Shown: positions 17,613 to 26,918, counted from the stretch's first letter. The stretch is DNA of 40,140 nt from Alphaproteobacteria bacterium (GCA_017475935.1 JAFVEP010000013.1:1-40140), one strand, 5' to 3'. Program-made: numbers and translations. Notes: generated from the sequence alone by a model not told the origin.

Positions 17613-18733
17613 AAAATTTTTGGTCAACATGTACGGCAATTATTGCTCTGATTATCAAAGAATTTCAAATTATTTGGGTTGATCCTAAAAATCGCTTTAT
17701 GATCGTATTTCCGCCGATCATGATGTTGGCCGTATTCGCTTTTGCTGCGACTTTTGAAGTCAACAGCATTTCCATGATCATCCATGATCAGTCCGACACG
17801 CCGATTTCCCGTCAGTTGGTTGATAAATTGGCGAACACGCCGAATATTGATCAAATATATATGGTCGATAATCCCCATGATCTGAGGTATATGATGGATA
17901 ATGAACATGCCGTCGTGGCTTTGACAATCCCGCAAAATTTTGCCGCAGAATTATATAAAGACAACAAAACCTCCATACAAATAATACTCGATGGTCGAAA
18001 GTCTAATACTGCACAGGTTGTCAGTGGATATCTGACACACATAATCGCCGCTTTCCAAAATGAAATAAATGCTGTTAATCCCCCTTTTATTCCGGTTACG
18101 CTGAGCACCAGACACTGGTTTAACCCCAATCTGAACTATCAATGGTACATCGTTATATCCTTTATGGGCGTTTTAATTACCGTCATGATGCTTGCGGTTA
18201 CAGCATTGTCCGTCGCACAAGAAAAAGAACTCGGAACATTTGAACAACTTTTGATCACGCCGCTGAAATCATACCAAATACTCATCGGTAAAACCATACC
18301 GGCCATGACCATTGCCTATCTGGATTTTACCATTATGATCTTAGGCAGTATCATCATTTTCAATATTCCGGCGGAAAGAGGGTATTTAATGATCTATGCC
18401 TGCATCTTTATGTTTTTACTTTCCATTGCCGGTATCGGATTATTTATTTCCACAATCTGTCAGACGCAACAACAAGCAATTTTCGGCGTATTTTTCTTTC
18501 TGGCTCCGACATTTTTGCTTTCCGGTTTTATTACACCGATTGAAAACATGCCGATATTTCTGCAAAAATTCAGTTATATCAATCCGTTAACCTATTTCTT
18601 TAAACTGATGCGCGGTTTATTTTTGAAAAACATAGATAATATGGAAATCTGGCAAAATATATGGCCTTTGCTGATTATCGCACTTTGCACGCTGACTTTC
18701 AGCTCTTGGTTCTTTAACAAAAAAATCAACTGA
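17609..18733 (+). CDS. ABC-2 type permease, YbhR-like partner
   Basis: The ATG overlaps the stop of the previous permease in ATGA, so the two are coupled. The 374 residues show the same layout: N-terminal helix (MIVFPPIMMLAVFAFAATFEV), large periplasmic domain, then helices with QEKELGTFEQLLITPLKSYQILIGK and a SGFITPIENMPIFLQ loop. Last gene of the adaptor-ATPase-permease-permease operon; no outer-membrane TolC gene is adjacent. No clear terminator follows. Confidence 0.9.
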   Translation: MKNFWSTCTAIIALIIKEFQIIWVDPKNRFMIVFPPIMMLAVFAFAATFEVNSISMIIHDQSDTPISRQLVDKLANTPNIDQIYMVDNPHDLRYMMDNEHAVVALTIPQNFAAELYKDNKTSIQIILDGRKSNTAQVVSGYLTHIIAAFQNEINAVNPPFIPVTLSTRHWFNPNLNYQWYIVISFMGVLITVMMLAVTALSVAQEKELGTFEQLLITPLKSYQILIGKTIPAMTIAYLDFTIMILGSIIIFNIPAERGYLMIYACIFMFLLSIAGIGLFISTICQTQQQAIFGVFFFLAPTFLLSGFITPIENMPIFLQKFSYINPLTYFFKLMRGLFLKNIDNMEIWQNIWPLLIIALCTLTFSSWFFNKKIN

Positions 18734-18817
18734 TTTGAATGACGTTTTTCACCATCAAAATACAAAAATATTGTAGTATATCTTGAAAATATTTATTTTA
18801 ATCTGAAAAATAGACGC

Positions 18818-18823
18818 TATAAT
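18818..18823 (+). promoter_or_regulatory. lptF: -10 element of lptF, probably giving a leaderless mRNA
   Basis: A perfect TATAAT ends only eight bases before the lptF ATG (18832), and no Shine-Dalgarno sequence exists between them. The start of transcription would fall at or within one or two bases of the AUG. The -35 is poor (ATTTTA-like). Confidence 0.5.
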
Positions 18824-18831
18824 TGCAACTT

Positions 18832-19962
18832 ATGAGAATATTTGAAAAATACATATCAAGGCAAATTCTGATCGGTTTTTTGCTCATTTCTTTTTCTTTG
18901 CTGTCCATGTTGTGGTTAACGCAATCACTGCGTTTTGTTGAGATGGTCACACGACAGGGATTGCCGATATATCTCTTTGCGGAAATGACTTCCCTTCTTA
19001 TGCCGAGGATTTTCAATGTCTTATCTCCGGTAGCTGTTTTTGTCGCCGTCCTCTTTGTATATAACCGTCTGATTGCCGACCGTGAGTTGGTTGCCATGCA
19101 ATCCGCCGGCATCAGCCCGCTGAAAAATGCCAAAGCGGCCATATATGTCGGCATTTTATTATCTCTTTTTAATGTCTATATCATGAATTTTGCGATACCG
19201 CAGTCGGAAAAATTATTTCGTGAGTTAGAGTGGCAAGTCAAAAATAATATGACGCAGATGATTTTTCGTGAAGGTGATTTTACTTCTTTAAAAAACGGCA
19301 TAACCGTTTTCATCGACAAACATGAAGATGACGGCTCGGTCAGCGGTATTTTTGTCAGTGATGAAAGCAAACCGAATATTAAAGTGACTTTAACGGCTGA
19401 AAAAGGTCGTTTAATCCACACCAAAAAAGGACCGCGTATTTTGTTTATTAACGGTGTTCGGCAAGAAATCAATAAAGAAACATTTAAGTTTAATTCCTTG
19501 GCCTTTTCACGCTATTCGGCAGAATTTAACAACGCCGGTAAACATCAAAAAAAAGATGAAACAGTGCGTGAAAAAAACATCTTTGAACTTCTAAGCTCCG
19601 CGCAAGACAAAACATTAACAAAAGCGCAAATGCGAAAAAATATTGTGGAAGGTCATCGGCGTATCATCACCCCTTTCTATAATCTCGTATTTGCTTTACT
19701 CGCTTGTGTCGGCTTGCTGGTTTGTTCATTCAACCGCCGCGGACAAACAAAAGTCGTTACGGCTGAAGTTTTAGCAATGATCGCTATCAGTGCCGGTGAT
19801 TTGGCTTTTACCAATTTAGCCGGACGTTCACTTTACATCGTTCCGCTGATGTATTTGAACTGCTTTATTCCGCTTCTGGTTTGCGTATATTTGTTGGCCT
19901 TTTATAATCCTTTATATATTCGCCGTCATCTTTTTAAAGGAGGTGTCAACTATGCGTCATAG
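18832..19962 (+). CDS. lptF: LPS export ABC permease LptF
   Basis: 376 residues starting MRIFEKYISRQILIGFLLISFSLLSML. Three N-terminal transmembrane helices (about residues 14-35, 55-75, 98-118) carry RELVAMQSAGISPL, a conserved YjgP/YjgQ coupling segment. A periplasmic beta-jellyroll domain (about residues 130-250) follows, then three C-terminal helices with RRIITPFYNLVFALLAC. With LptG and two LptB subunits, LptF extracts lipopolysaccharide from the inner membrane. LptF is preferred to LptG from its first position upstream of lptD, but the two are homologous. lptG is not next door; lptD follows with a short overlap. Confidence 0.88.
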   Translation: MRIFEKYISRQILIGFLLISFSLLSMLWLTQSLRFVEMVTRQGLPIYLFAEMTSLLMPRIFNVLSPVAVFVAVLFVYNRLIADRELVAMQSAGISPLKNAKAAIYVGILLSLFNVYIMNFAIPQSEKLFRELEWQVKNNMTQMIFREGDFTSLKNGITVFIDKHEDDGSVSGIFVSDESKPNIKVTLTAEKGRLIHTKKGPRILFINGVRQEINKETFKFNSLAFSRYSAEFNNAGKHQKKDETVREKNIFELLSSAQDKTLTKAQMRKNIVEGHRRIITPFYNLVFALLACVGLLVCSFNRRGQTKVVTAEVLAMIAISAGDLAFTNLAGRSLYIVPLMYLNCFIPLLVCVYLLAFYNPLYIRRHLFKGGVNYAS

Positions 19963-22234
19963 CCGCAATATTTTCCTCCTTATGATGGTCTGTGTATCTT
20001 TCGGGCTGTTTATGACAACTGCTCATGCGGTAACCGAAGCCGGTGAGCTGCAAAAAAAAGAAGAAAAACAACCGCACGCCACCATGTTTATCACCAATAA
20101 TATTGCAGATATTGCACCGAGTACAAAAATATCCGAAAATGATGACACGGATGACCCGATCAATTTCAGTGCCGAAGAAATGATTAATGATGACAATTTG
20201 AATACAATCACTGCTCTCGGTGACGTTGAAATAGAATATAACGGCATGTTTTTATATACGGATAAACTCGTATATGAACAAAATAAAGATACGATAACCG
20301 CCATCGGCAATGTACGCATGCATGCTTCCGACGGTTCTATCATATACGGAGACCGCGTTTCATTATCTGACAAAATGAGTGTCGGTGAAATGCATCACAT
20401 AAAAGTTCTGTTGAAAGATAAATCACAAGTGTGGGCCGAAACCTTCCGTAAAAAGAACAACCGCACAAAAAACCTGACATATGCAACCTATACGGCCTGT
20501 GATTTTTGTGAGGGACAACATCCGTTGTGGGATGTTAAAGCACGTAAAGTACAGCATCACGAGGATAGTCAAAATGTTTATTACAATGATGCACTGCTTC
20601 GTTTTAAAGGAATCCCTGTTTTTTATACACCATTCCTCACACACCCTGATCCGACCGTTAAACGCAGATCCGGCTTAATGCCTCCGTCAATGGGAAGCTC
20701 GAATTATCTGGGGGCTTTTTTCCAACCGCGCTATTTTTGGGCAGTTAATGACCAAACCAATGTGTTGTTCACCCCTATTTTTTCATCAGATAAAAATATC
20801 GTTTGGAACGGCACATACCAACAATACTTCTACCAAGCAGATACAAATATCACCGGATCTTATTTGAAAGATAACCAAAACTCTCCGCGGGACAGAGGAC
20901 ACCTTTTCGCTACGGGGCGTTATGATATCAACGATTATTGGCGGATGAAATATAATCTGAAATATGTATCTGACTACATCTATTTGAAAGAAATGAGTTT
21001 TCCTTATCAAGATGATGCATGGCTGACTTCTGACATTGCTTTTGAAAGATTTTCCGGACGCGATTATGCTTCCGTTGAGGCTTATTACTACAAAATCCTG
21101 AGTTATAACCTGCATAGCCGGAATACCTACCTGTTTAATGAGCTTGATCGCCGAAAGCCTATTGTTGCGCCGTTGATCAATATCGAAACATATTCCGATC
21201 CGAGCGCCATCGGTTCACATTTCAAAAATAACATCAATACAGCCTCGGTTTATCATCAAAACGGCGCCGAAACACAGCGTCTGACTTCCATCAATGCGTG
21301 GGAACTTCCGATGACCACAAAATTCGGAGAAAAATATCGTTTTGTCACCTCGTTAAAATCTGACGCCTATTATGTCAATAAATATAATTACTCGCAAAAA
21401 AATACATATACCGGTACAACCGCCAGATTTTTCCCGCAAGCCGGTGTTGAATGGAAGCTTCCATTCGTTAGAGCAACCAGCCATTCCCGTCAAATTATTG
21501 AGCCGGTCATTGTCGGTGTTGTTGCGCCGGACGGCGGCAATAAAATACACAAAATTCCGAATGAAGACAGTGAAGATGTCTATTTTGATGACACGAATGT
21601 GCTGGATTTAGATCGTTACGCCGGTTATGACCGCAACGACACCGGAAGCCGCGTCAGTTACGGTATGCGTTGGAATTCCTACGGCGATATCATGGGACGG
21701 ACATCGGCTTTTATTGCGCAATCATTGGAAAGAAATAAGGACTCCAGCTTTAATGAAAATTTGGACAGCCAAAATAAAAGCCATTTCAGTGATTTGGTCG
21801 GCCGTATTAATGCTCAACCCAATCAATACCTTGATCTGAATTACAGATTCCGCCTTAATCGTAAAAACCTTGACGCAAAATACAGTGAATTATCCGCCGG
21901 AGTCGGTCCGTCTTTCTTAAAGGCAAATTTGTCTTACATTTTTTTGCAGGGAAATACGCACTATAACAGCTTGTATTCCGAACGAAAAGAATTATATATG
22001 TCGTTAGAATCAGAGCTTTCCCAATATTGGAGCATCAGCATATATAATCTTGAAGATTTAACGGAAAAAAGCCGCGGTTCATTGGAGCACGGCGGACAAG
22101 TTATTTACGATGATGAATGTTTCCGCTGGGTTCTTGATGTCAAAAAATACAACAGCAGTAACCCAAACTTGGATAATGACTACGAATTCGGTATGACTTT
22201 TTATTTGAAAACTATCGGTAGCTTTGGTTCTTAA
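19952..22234 (+). CDS. lptD: LPS-assembly outer-membrane protein LptD
   Basis: ATG 19952 follows AAAGGAGG (19936-19943), inside the end of lptF. The product (760 residues) has a signal peptide (NIFLLMMVCVSFGLFMTTAHA), an N-terminal OstA/LptA-like jellyroll (INFSAEEM...ITALGDVEIEYNGMFLYTDKLVY...ITAIGNVRM), and a long C-terminal beta barrel starting with GIPVFYTPFLTHPDPTVKRRSGLMPP. Cysteines are few: TACDFC near residue 190 and DDECF near the end, so a disulfide between N- and C-terminal regions is possible, as in E. coli. It accepts LPS from LptA and inserts it into the outer leaflet with LptE, which is not encoded here. Confidence 0.95.
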   Translation: MRHSRNIFLLMMVCVSFGLFMTTAHAVTEAGELQKKEEKQPHATMFITNNIADIAPSTKISENDDTDDPINFSAEEMINDDNLNTITALGDVEIEYNGMFLYTDKLVYEQNKDTITAIGNVRMHASDGSIIYGDRVSLSDKMSVGEMHHIKVLLKDKSQVWAETFRKKNNRTKNLTYATYTACDFCEGQHPLWDVKARKVQHHEDSQNVYYNDALLRFKGIPVFYTPFLTHPDPTVKRRSGLMPPSMGSSNYLGAFFQPRYFWAVNDQTNVLFTPIFSSDKNIVWNGTYQQYFYQADTNITGSYLKDNQNSPRDRGHLFATGRYDINDYWRMKYNLKYVSDYIYLKEMSFPYQDDAWLTSDIAFERFSGRDYASVEAYYYKILSYNLHSRNTYLFNELDRRKPIVAPLINIETYSDPSAIGSHFKNNINTASVYHQNGAETQRLTSINAWELPMTTKFGEKYRFVTSLKSDAYYVNKYNYSQKNTYTGTTARFFPQAGVEWKLPFVRATSHSRQIIEPVIVGVVAPDGGNKIHKIPNEDSEDVYFDDTNVLDLDRYAGYDRNDTGSRVSYGMRWNSYGDIMGRTSAFIAQSLERNKDSSFNENLDSQNKSHFSDLVGRINAQPNQYLDLNYRFRLNRKNLDAKYSELSAGVGPSFLKANLSYIFLQGNTHYNSLYSERKELYMSLESELSQYWSISIYNLEDLTEKSRGSLEHGGQVIYDDECFRWVLDVKKYNSSNPNLDNDYEFGMTFYLKTIGSFGS

Positions 22235-22247
22235 TAAAGGAGAAAAT

Positions 22248-23447
22248 ATGAAAAAGTTTCTGTTCACTTTAGCTTTTTTACTTTGTTTATCACAAATCAC
22301 TTGCGCTGCAGACCTTGATCTTAAGGCTCTGGATGCCGCCTCAAGGTCAGCCAATCCGAATAACGGCTCGATCATGTTTCGGCAGAATGCAGCACAATAT
22401 GAACAACTTTCGGATGAACAAAAGGCTCAGTTGGATGAAGATCGTGAAGCAGCCAGAAAACAAGCGCAGGAATATCGCCGTCAGCAAGAGGCTTATGCGC
22501 GCCAAAGAGCACAGGCCATGGCGGAACAAAGAGCCCGTGAGGAAGCTGAAAGACAGCGCGCTGAAGCTCTTAAACCGATTACGCTGTATGAAAACAAGTT
22601 GAAAATTTATGCGTTGGTCAATGGTGAAGTGATTACCAGCTCCGAAATGCAAAGCCGTATTAACGCTTTTATTTTGACAACAGGTATTCCGTACAACAGC
22701 CAAACTAAAAATATGATTCAAACAAAAGTTTTACAGTCTGCAATCGATGAAAAACTTAAGATTCAAGCAGCTAAGAAAAACAATATCAAAGTTTCGGCAG
22801 CTGAAATCAATCGTTCCGTTCGTGAATTCGAAAAGGAAAACAACATGCCGGCCGGTCAGCTGAAAAAAATCCTCTCTCAAGCTAAAGTCAGCATGAATAC
22901 ATGGAACAAACAAGTTGAAGCAGATCTCGCATGGCAAAAATATGTTTCACAAAAAGGATACAGCCAAATACACATCGGTGAAAGCGCCATTAATCAGGCT
23001 ATTGAAGATATTAAAAAAGATATGAAAACCCAAAAATGGATGGTTTCTGAAATTGTCATCAGCAAGAAGGACGCTAAAGATATTCGCCAATTATCAGAAA
23101 CATTGCGTCATGATCCGCGTTTTGAACTTTATGCCATGCAATTTTCTCAGAGTCCGAGTTCGGCAAACGGCGGCAAACTCGGCTGGATTACCAAAGGAAA
23201 GCTTCCGCCTGTGTTGGAAAATGCCCTGTTAAAACTGCCGCAGGGAGGTGTGACGGATCCGATTGCTTACGGAAGTGATTATTATATTCTGAAAATGGAT
23301 CAAATTTTCAATCCTGAGCACGATTTAAATACCATACCGTCACGCGCCGAAATCAAACGATTTTTAGAAAATAAAAAGCTGGAAGAGCTGTCAACAAAAT
23401 ATATCAAAGATCTCCGTAATCGTGCGTTGATAGAAAAGAAAATCTGA
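22248..23447 (+). CDS. surA: SurA-like periplasmic chaperone / parvulin isomerase
   Basis: ATG 22248 follows AAAGGAG. The 399 residues start with a signal peptide (KKFLFTLAFLLCLSQITCAAD). An unusual charged Gln/Arg/Glu/Ala coiled-coil follows (about residues 55-112, EEAERQRAEAL), then the SurA N-terminal domain (IYALVNGEVITSSEMQSRI...), and one parvulin PPIase domain (about residues 260-350) with SPSSANGGKLGWITKGKLPPVLENAL. E. coli SurA has two parvulin domains; alphaproteobacterial ones often have one. It escorts outer-membrane proteins, including LptD, to the BAM complex, which fits its position just after lptD. Its TGA overlaps the ATG of rsmA by one base. Confidence 0.9.
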   Translation: MKKFLFTLAFLLCLSQITCAADLDLKALDAASRSANPNNGSIMFRQNAAQYEQLSDEQKAQLDEDREAARKQAQEYRRQQEAYARQRAQAMAEQRAREEAERQRAEALKPITLYENKLKIYALVNGEVITSSEMQSRINAFILTTGIPYNSQTKNMIQTKVLQSAIDEKLKIQAAKKNNIKVSAAEINRSVREFEKENNMPAGQLKKILSQAKVSMNTWNKQVEADLAWQKYVSQKGYSQIHIGESAINQAIEDIKKDMKTQKWMVSEIVISKKDAKDIRQLSETLRHDPRFELYAMQFSQSPSSANGGKLGWITKGKLPPVLENALLKLPQGGVTDPIAYGSDYYILKMDQIFNPEHDLNTIPSRAEIKRFLENKKLEELSTKYIKDLRNRALIEKKI

Positions 23448-24298
23448 TGACTGAGCTGCCGACTTTAAAGGAAACCGTTGATAAATACGGGCTGTTAGCC
23501 AAAAGATCGCTGGGACAAAATTTTCTCTTAGACCAGAATATTACCGGAAAGATTATTCGCACATCGTTGGAAACTCGGGGATTGACCGATTTTTCTCATG
23601 AAGATGTTTATGAAATCGGCCCCGGTCCCGGCGGATTAACGCGTGCTGTCTTGAATGCCTCGCCTCATCGGCTGACTGTTATCGAAATGGATAGCCGATG
23701 CATCGCTATTATGCAGGAATTACAAACATTTTTCCCTCAAGTTCTGCGCATTATTGAGGGAGATGCTTTGGCGTTTGACTATCATGAAGAGACATCTTAT
23801 CCGAAAAGCATTGTCAGTAATTTACCCTATAATATCTCTGTTCCGCTGTTGCTCGGTTGGATCAAAAGCATCACACACTTCAACAGTCTGACGTTGATGT
23901 TCCAAAAAGAAGTCGCTGAGAGAATTATGGCACCATGCCACAATAAATCTTACGGAAGACTTTCTGTCATCGCTCAACTAACCTGCCATATTAAATCGCT
24001 CATGACGCTCAATCCACAGTGTTTTGTGCCGGCGCCTAAAATTTGGTCAACCGTTTTGTTATTTACCCCAAAGGCCGATGCCCCCTCTCCTCAAGTTCTG
24101 CATCAAGTGGAATTGATTACAGAACTTGCCTTTTCGCAGCGGCGCAAGATGATCAGACAGAGCCTTAAAACGCTTGAAGGTTTAGAAAATGTATGCCAAA
24201 AAATAAACATTGATCTGACAGCACGAGCCGAAAACATCAGCTGTGAACAGTATCGACAGATGGCTGAATTAATGCTTGAGCAAAATCAAAACAAGTAA
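23447..24298 (+). CDS. rsmA: 16S rRNA (adenine1518-N6/adenine1519-N6)-dimethyltransferase
   Basis: 283 residues. SLGQNFLLDQN (21-31), the SAM-binding EIGPGPGGLTRAVL (56-69), the acidic VIEMD strand and the catalytic NLPYNIS motif identify RsmA/KsgA, which dimethylates two adjacent adenines in helix 45 of 16S rRNA. The C-terminal helical part with FSQRRKMIRQSLK is present, so it is full length. It is coupled to surA by a one-base TGATG overlap. Usual alphaproteobacterial neighbours are surA-pdxA-rsmA; pdxA is missing here. Its end overlaps the convergent DUF805 gene by 13 bases. Confidence 0.96.
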   Translation: MTELPTLKETVDKYGLLAKRSLGQNFLLDQNITGKIIRTSLETRGLTDFSHEDVYEIGPGPGGLTRAVLNASPHRLTVIEMDSRCIAIMQELQTFFPQVLRIIEGDALAFDYHEETSYPKSIVSNLPYNISVPLLLGWIKSITHFNSLTLMFQKEVAERIMAPCHNKSYGRLSVIAQLTCHIKSLMTLNPQCFVPAPKIWSTVLLFTPKADAPSPQVLHQVELITELAFSQRRKMIRQSLKTLEGLENVCQKINIDLTARAENISCEQYRQMAELMLEQNQNK

Positions 24299-24846
24299 AT
24301 GAAAAATACCAGCCACAAGGCACCCAAAAAGATCAATACAAAACTTTTGAAAATCAAACTATCGCTGTCGTAAAACGCTTGTTCTCTAATCGGCGAACCA
24401 TAGCGATTTTCATGGTCATCGCCGGATAAACCGAGCATCCACGACAAATATGAAACATAGCACAAGGTCAAAAATAAAAGAATACCCGTGTTTAAGAAAC
24501 CATACTCATAATCCAGCAACGATAGCAACAGTAAAATACCGGCGGGAACTGCCCACCAGCCGGAAAGATCAGCATCATGCAGTCTTTTAACCGACATAGC
24601 TAATGACGGCAGCAGAATATAGAGCATATATACTTCCAAAAAGATTTTATTCAAATCCAAAAGATAGACGCACAAAAACCACAAGCAAAAGATCAAAACA
24701 TTAATTGTCTGAAATGACCAATATTCATAGCGTGTGACACGGCCTTTGATATCAAAATAACGCCACAATGCGCCTGTCCAACAAGTAAAGATGCTTTTCA
24801 CTTGTTGTGTTTCTTTGCTCGTTTTGTTTTCAGAAATATTTTCCAT
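24286..24846 (-). CDS. DUF805 family membrane protein
   Basis: 186 residues. The DUF805 hallmarks are present: YFDIKGRVTRYEYWSF near the N-terminus, LAMSVKRLHDADLSGWWAV in the middle and ENRYGSP near the end. Four to five hydrophobic helices, plus an extra C-terminal helix (FVLIFLGALWLVFFIYLF) after the NRYGSP motif. E. coli YhaH/YhaI are relatives; the biochemical function of the family is not established. No clear ribosome site is seen close to the ATG. Confidence 0.85.
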   Translation of the reverse strand: MENISENKTSKETQQVKSIFTCWTGALWRYFDIKGRVTRYEYWSFQTINVLIFCLWFLCVYLLDLNKIFLEVYMLYILLPSLAMSVKRLHDADLSGWWAVPAGILLLLSLLDYEYGFLNTGILLFLTLCYVSYLSWMLGLSGDDHENRYGSPIREQAFYDSDSLIFKSFVLIFLGALWLVFFIYLF

Positions 24847-24862
24847 GATCTATCTCAAAAAT

Positions 24863-24894
24863 AAGGAGGTATTTGAGCAAACAAATACCTCCTT
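24863..24894. terminator. Terminator of the rpsB-tsf operon
   Basis: Perfect 13-base stem AAGGAGGTATTTG / CAAATACCTCCTT, loop AGCAAA. On the minus strand ATTTTTGAG follows, ending tsf transcription just before the DUF805 gene. Confidence 0.88.
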
Positions 24895-24905
24895 TACTGT
24901 TATTT

Positions 24906-25832
24906 TTAACGATTTAATTGAGCTGCCACTTCAGCACTGAAATCTTCTTCTTTTTTCTGAAGGCCATCACCGAGTTTAAAGAAGGCAAAATCAACTAATT
25001 TAACGTCTGCACCGGCATCTTTAGCCGCTTGAGCGACAACGTCTTTAACTTTTTTATCCGGATCCATAATGAAGGCTTGTTCTTCCAACACAACTTCTTC
25101 ATAGAATTTACGAACACGGCCTTCGACCATTTTTTCAATGATATTGGCCGGTTTTCCGGAAGCCGCCGCCTGTTCGGCAAAAATGCTTTTTTCATGTTCA
25201 ACGGCAGCCGGATCAACATGAGCCACATCCAAAGCGATCGGGGCACTAGCAGCGATATGCATGGCAATTTGCTTTCCGAGCGGAGCCAACTGAGCTTTAT
25301 CGGCAGTCGATTCCAAAGCCACCAAAACACCGATTTTTCCAAGTCCGTCACGTGCTGCATTATGGACATAGGAACAAACCAATCCATTATTGACCGCCAC
25401 AATTTTAGCACGGCGTAAGTTCATATTTTCGCCGATGCGGGCAATCATATCCGTCAAGCGTTCACCGAATGTTTTGTCACTTGCCGGATCTTTTGCATTT
25501 TTCATTGCTTCGACATCGCCGTTGCAAGACAAAGCCACTTGAGCAGCATCTTCAACATAAGCTTGAAAGATATCATTTTTCGCAACGAAATCTGTTTCCG
25601 AATTTACTTCAACAACAGCGCCTCTGTTACCGTCAACTTTAACGGCAACCAAACCTTCGGCAGCGATACGACTTGATTTTTTTGCTGCTGAAGCTAAACC
25701 TTTTTTGCGCAACCAATCAACGGCTTCTTCCATATTTCCGTTTGCTTCAACCAATGCTTTTTTACAATCAAGCATACCTGCACCGGTACTTTCTCTCAAT
25801 TCTTTCACCATAGCGGCTGTAATATCTGCCAT
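24906..25832 (-). CDS. tsf: Elongation factor Ts
   Basis: 308 residues, full length. The N-terminal UBA-like domain holds [20 protein letters not shown] and the EF-Tu contact region includes [11 protein letters not shown] (the TDF motif that displaces Mg from EF-Tu). Two core domains and the C-terminal [17 protein letters not shown] module follow. EF-Ts is the guanine-nucleotide exchange factor for EF-Tu. GAGGAT precedes the ATG at 25832. It is the second gene of the rpsB operon. Confidence 0.97.
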   Translation of the reverse strand: MADITAAMVKELRESTGAGMLDCKKALVEANGNMEEAVDWLRKKGLASAAKKSSRIAAEGLVAVKVDGNRGAVVEVNSETDFVAKNDIFQAYVEDAAQVALSCNGDVEAMKNAKDPASDKTFGERLTDMIARIGENMNLRRAKIVAVNNGLVCSYVHNAARDGLGKIGVLVALESTADKAQLAPLGKQIAMHIAASAPIALDVAHVDPAAVEHEKSIFAEQAAASGKPANIIEKMVEGRVRKFYEEVVLEEQAFIMDPDKKVKDVVAQAAKDAGADVKLVDFAFFKLGDGLQKKEEDFSAEVAAQLNR

Positions 25833-25873
25833 ATTTTTAATCCTCTATCAAATTCATACCATATTAAACAAAC

Positions 25874-25904
25874 GGGCGCGGCCAACTGAAAGCAAACCGC
25901 GCCC
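25874..25904 (-). promoter_or_regulatory. GC-rich intercistronic hairpin between rpsB and tsf
   Basis: Stem GGGCGCGG / CCGCGCCC with a 15-base loop. No strong U-run follows, so it is more likely a partial attenuator or RNA-stability element than a full terminator. Confidence 0.5.
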
Positions 25905-25924
25905 AAACGCGAAGCGCTCAGATA

Positions 25925-26743
25925 TTATTCCTTATCTTCGGTCTTTTCAGCTTTTGCTTTACGCGTCGCTCTTTTTTTCGGAGCCGGCGTTTCTGTTTCA
26001 GCTGTTTCAGCTACGGCTGCCGGTTCAGCAACTTCCAAGCCTTTTGCTGCAATTTCAGCCTGCATACCGTCCAAAATAGCGCCTGAAACCAATTCGCAAT
26101 AAAATTGAATAGCGCGAATAGCATCATCGTTACCCGGAACAGGGAAATCCACACCGTTCGGATCAGCATTGGTATCAACAATACCAATCACCGGAATATT
26201 CAGTTTTTTAGCTTCTTTAATAGCCAAAGCTTCTTTCGGTGTATCAATAACGAACAACATATCCGGCTGTCCGCCCATTTCCTTAATACCATCCAAAACA
26301 ACGGATAATTTTTCACGTTCTTTTTTCAGGTTCAAGATTTCCTTTTTTGTGTAACCGTCATAAGCATTATTAGCTTCCATTTCATTCAGTTTATTCAAAC
26401 GAGAAATTGATTTATAAACGGTTTTCCAGTTTGTCAACATACCACCGAGCCAGCGATAGTTAACATAATATTGTCCGCATCTTGTTGCATTTTCTTTAAC
26501 AATATCCTGAGCCTGTCTTTTTGTGGCAACAAAAAGGACTTTACCGCCGTTTGCGACAACTTCGCGCACAGCATTTAAAGCCGTATAAAGCATCGGATAA
26601 GTTTTTTGCAAATCAATAATGTGAACATTATCTTTTTTTCCGTAAATATACGGAGCCATTTGCGGGTTCCAACGACGAGCGTGGTGACCAAAGTGAACGC
26701 CAGCTTCAACCATCTGACGTAATGTAAATGTAGGAATTGTCAT
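25925..26743 (-). CDS. rpsB: 30S ribosomal protein S2
   Basis: 272 residues against about 241 in E. coli. The S2 signatures are present: VEAGVHFGHHARRWNPQMAPYIYG at the N-terminus, FVATKRQAQDIV, NYRWLGGMLTNWKTV and PVIGIVDTNADPNGVDFPVPGNDDA. The C-terminal 40 or so residues are an Ala/Glu/Lys extension (KKRATRKAKAEKTEDKE), common in Alphaproteobacteria. AAAGGA precedes the ATG. First gene of the rpsB-tsf operon, with a leader of about 140 bases. Confidence 0.97.
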   Translation of the reverse strand: MTIPTFTLRQMVEAGVHFGHHARRWNPQMAPYIYGKKDNVHIIDLQKTYPMLYTALNAVREVVANGGKVLFVATKRQAQDIVKENATRCGQYYVNYRWLGGMLTNWKTVYKSISRLNKLNEMEANNAYDGYTKKEILNLKKEREKLSVVLDGIKEMGGQPDMLFVIDTPKEALAIKEAKKLNIPVIGIVDTNADPNGVDFPVPGNDDAIRAIQFYCELVSGAILDGMQAEIAAKGLEVAEPAAVAETAETETPAPKKRATRKAKAEKTEDKE

Positions 26744-26884
26744 ATTTAATATCCTTTATTTTCCGGTTAAACCTCCGCAGACTCTGGCTTATTCAGCACC
26801 GGAGCGAAAGTTCGATAAATCAAAAATCATCGACATCCGCCTATCTGCGTGTGTGTTGTTATAAAGCCGCACCATTACGACTTC
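26744..26884 (-). promoter_or_regulatory. rpsB leader RNA, possible S2-responsive element
   Basis: About 140 untranslated bases between the promoter and rpsB. It can fold around CTCCG / CGGAG (26800-26804 with 26773-26777) just before the ribosome site. Autoregulation by S2 through its leader is known in Gammaproteobacteria; here it is an inference from length and structure. Confidence 0.4.
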
Positions 26885-26890
26885 GCGGTA

Positions 26891-26918
26891 TATTTAGCAT
26901 ATTTTATAAAAAATGCAA
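26891..26918 (-). promoter_or_regulatory. Promoter of rpsB-tsf
   Basis: On the minus strand TTGCAT (26913-26918), 16-base spacer, TAAATA (26891-26896), between the stop of the upstream gene and the rpsB leader. Confidence 0.55.
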
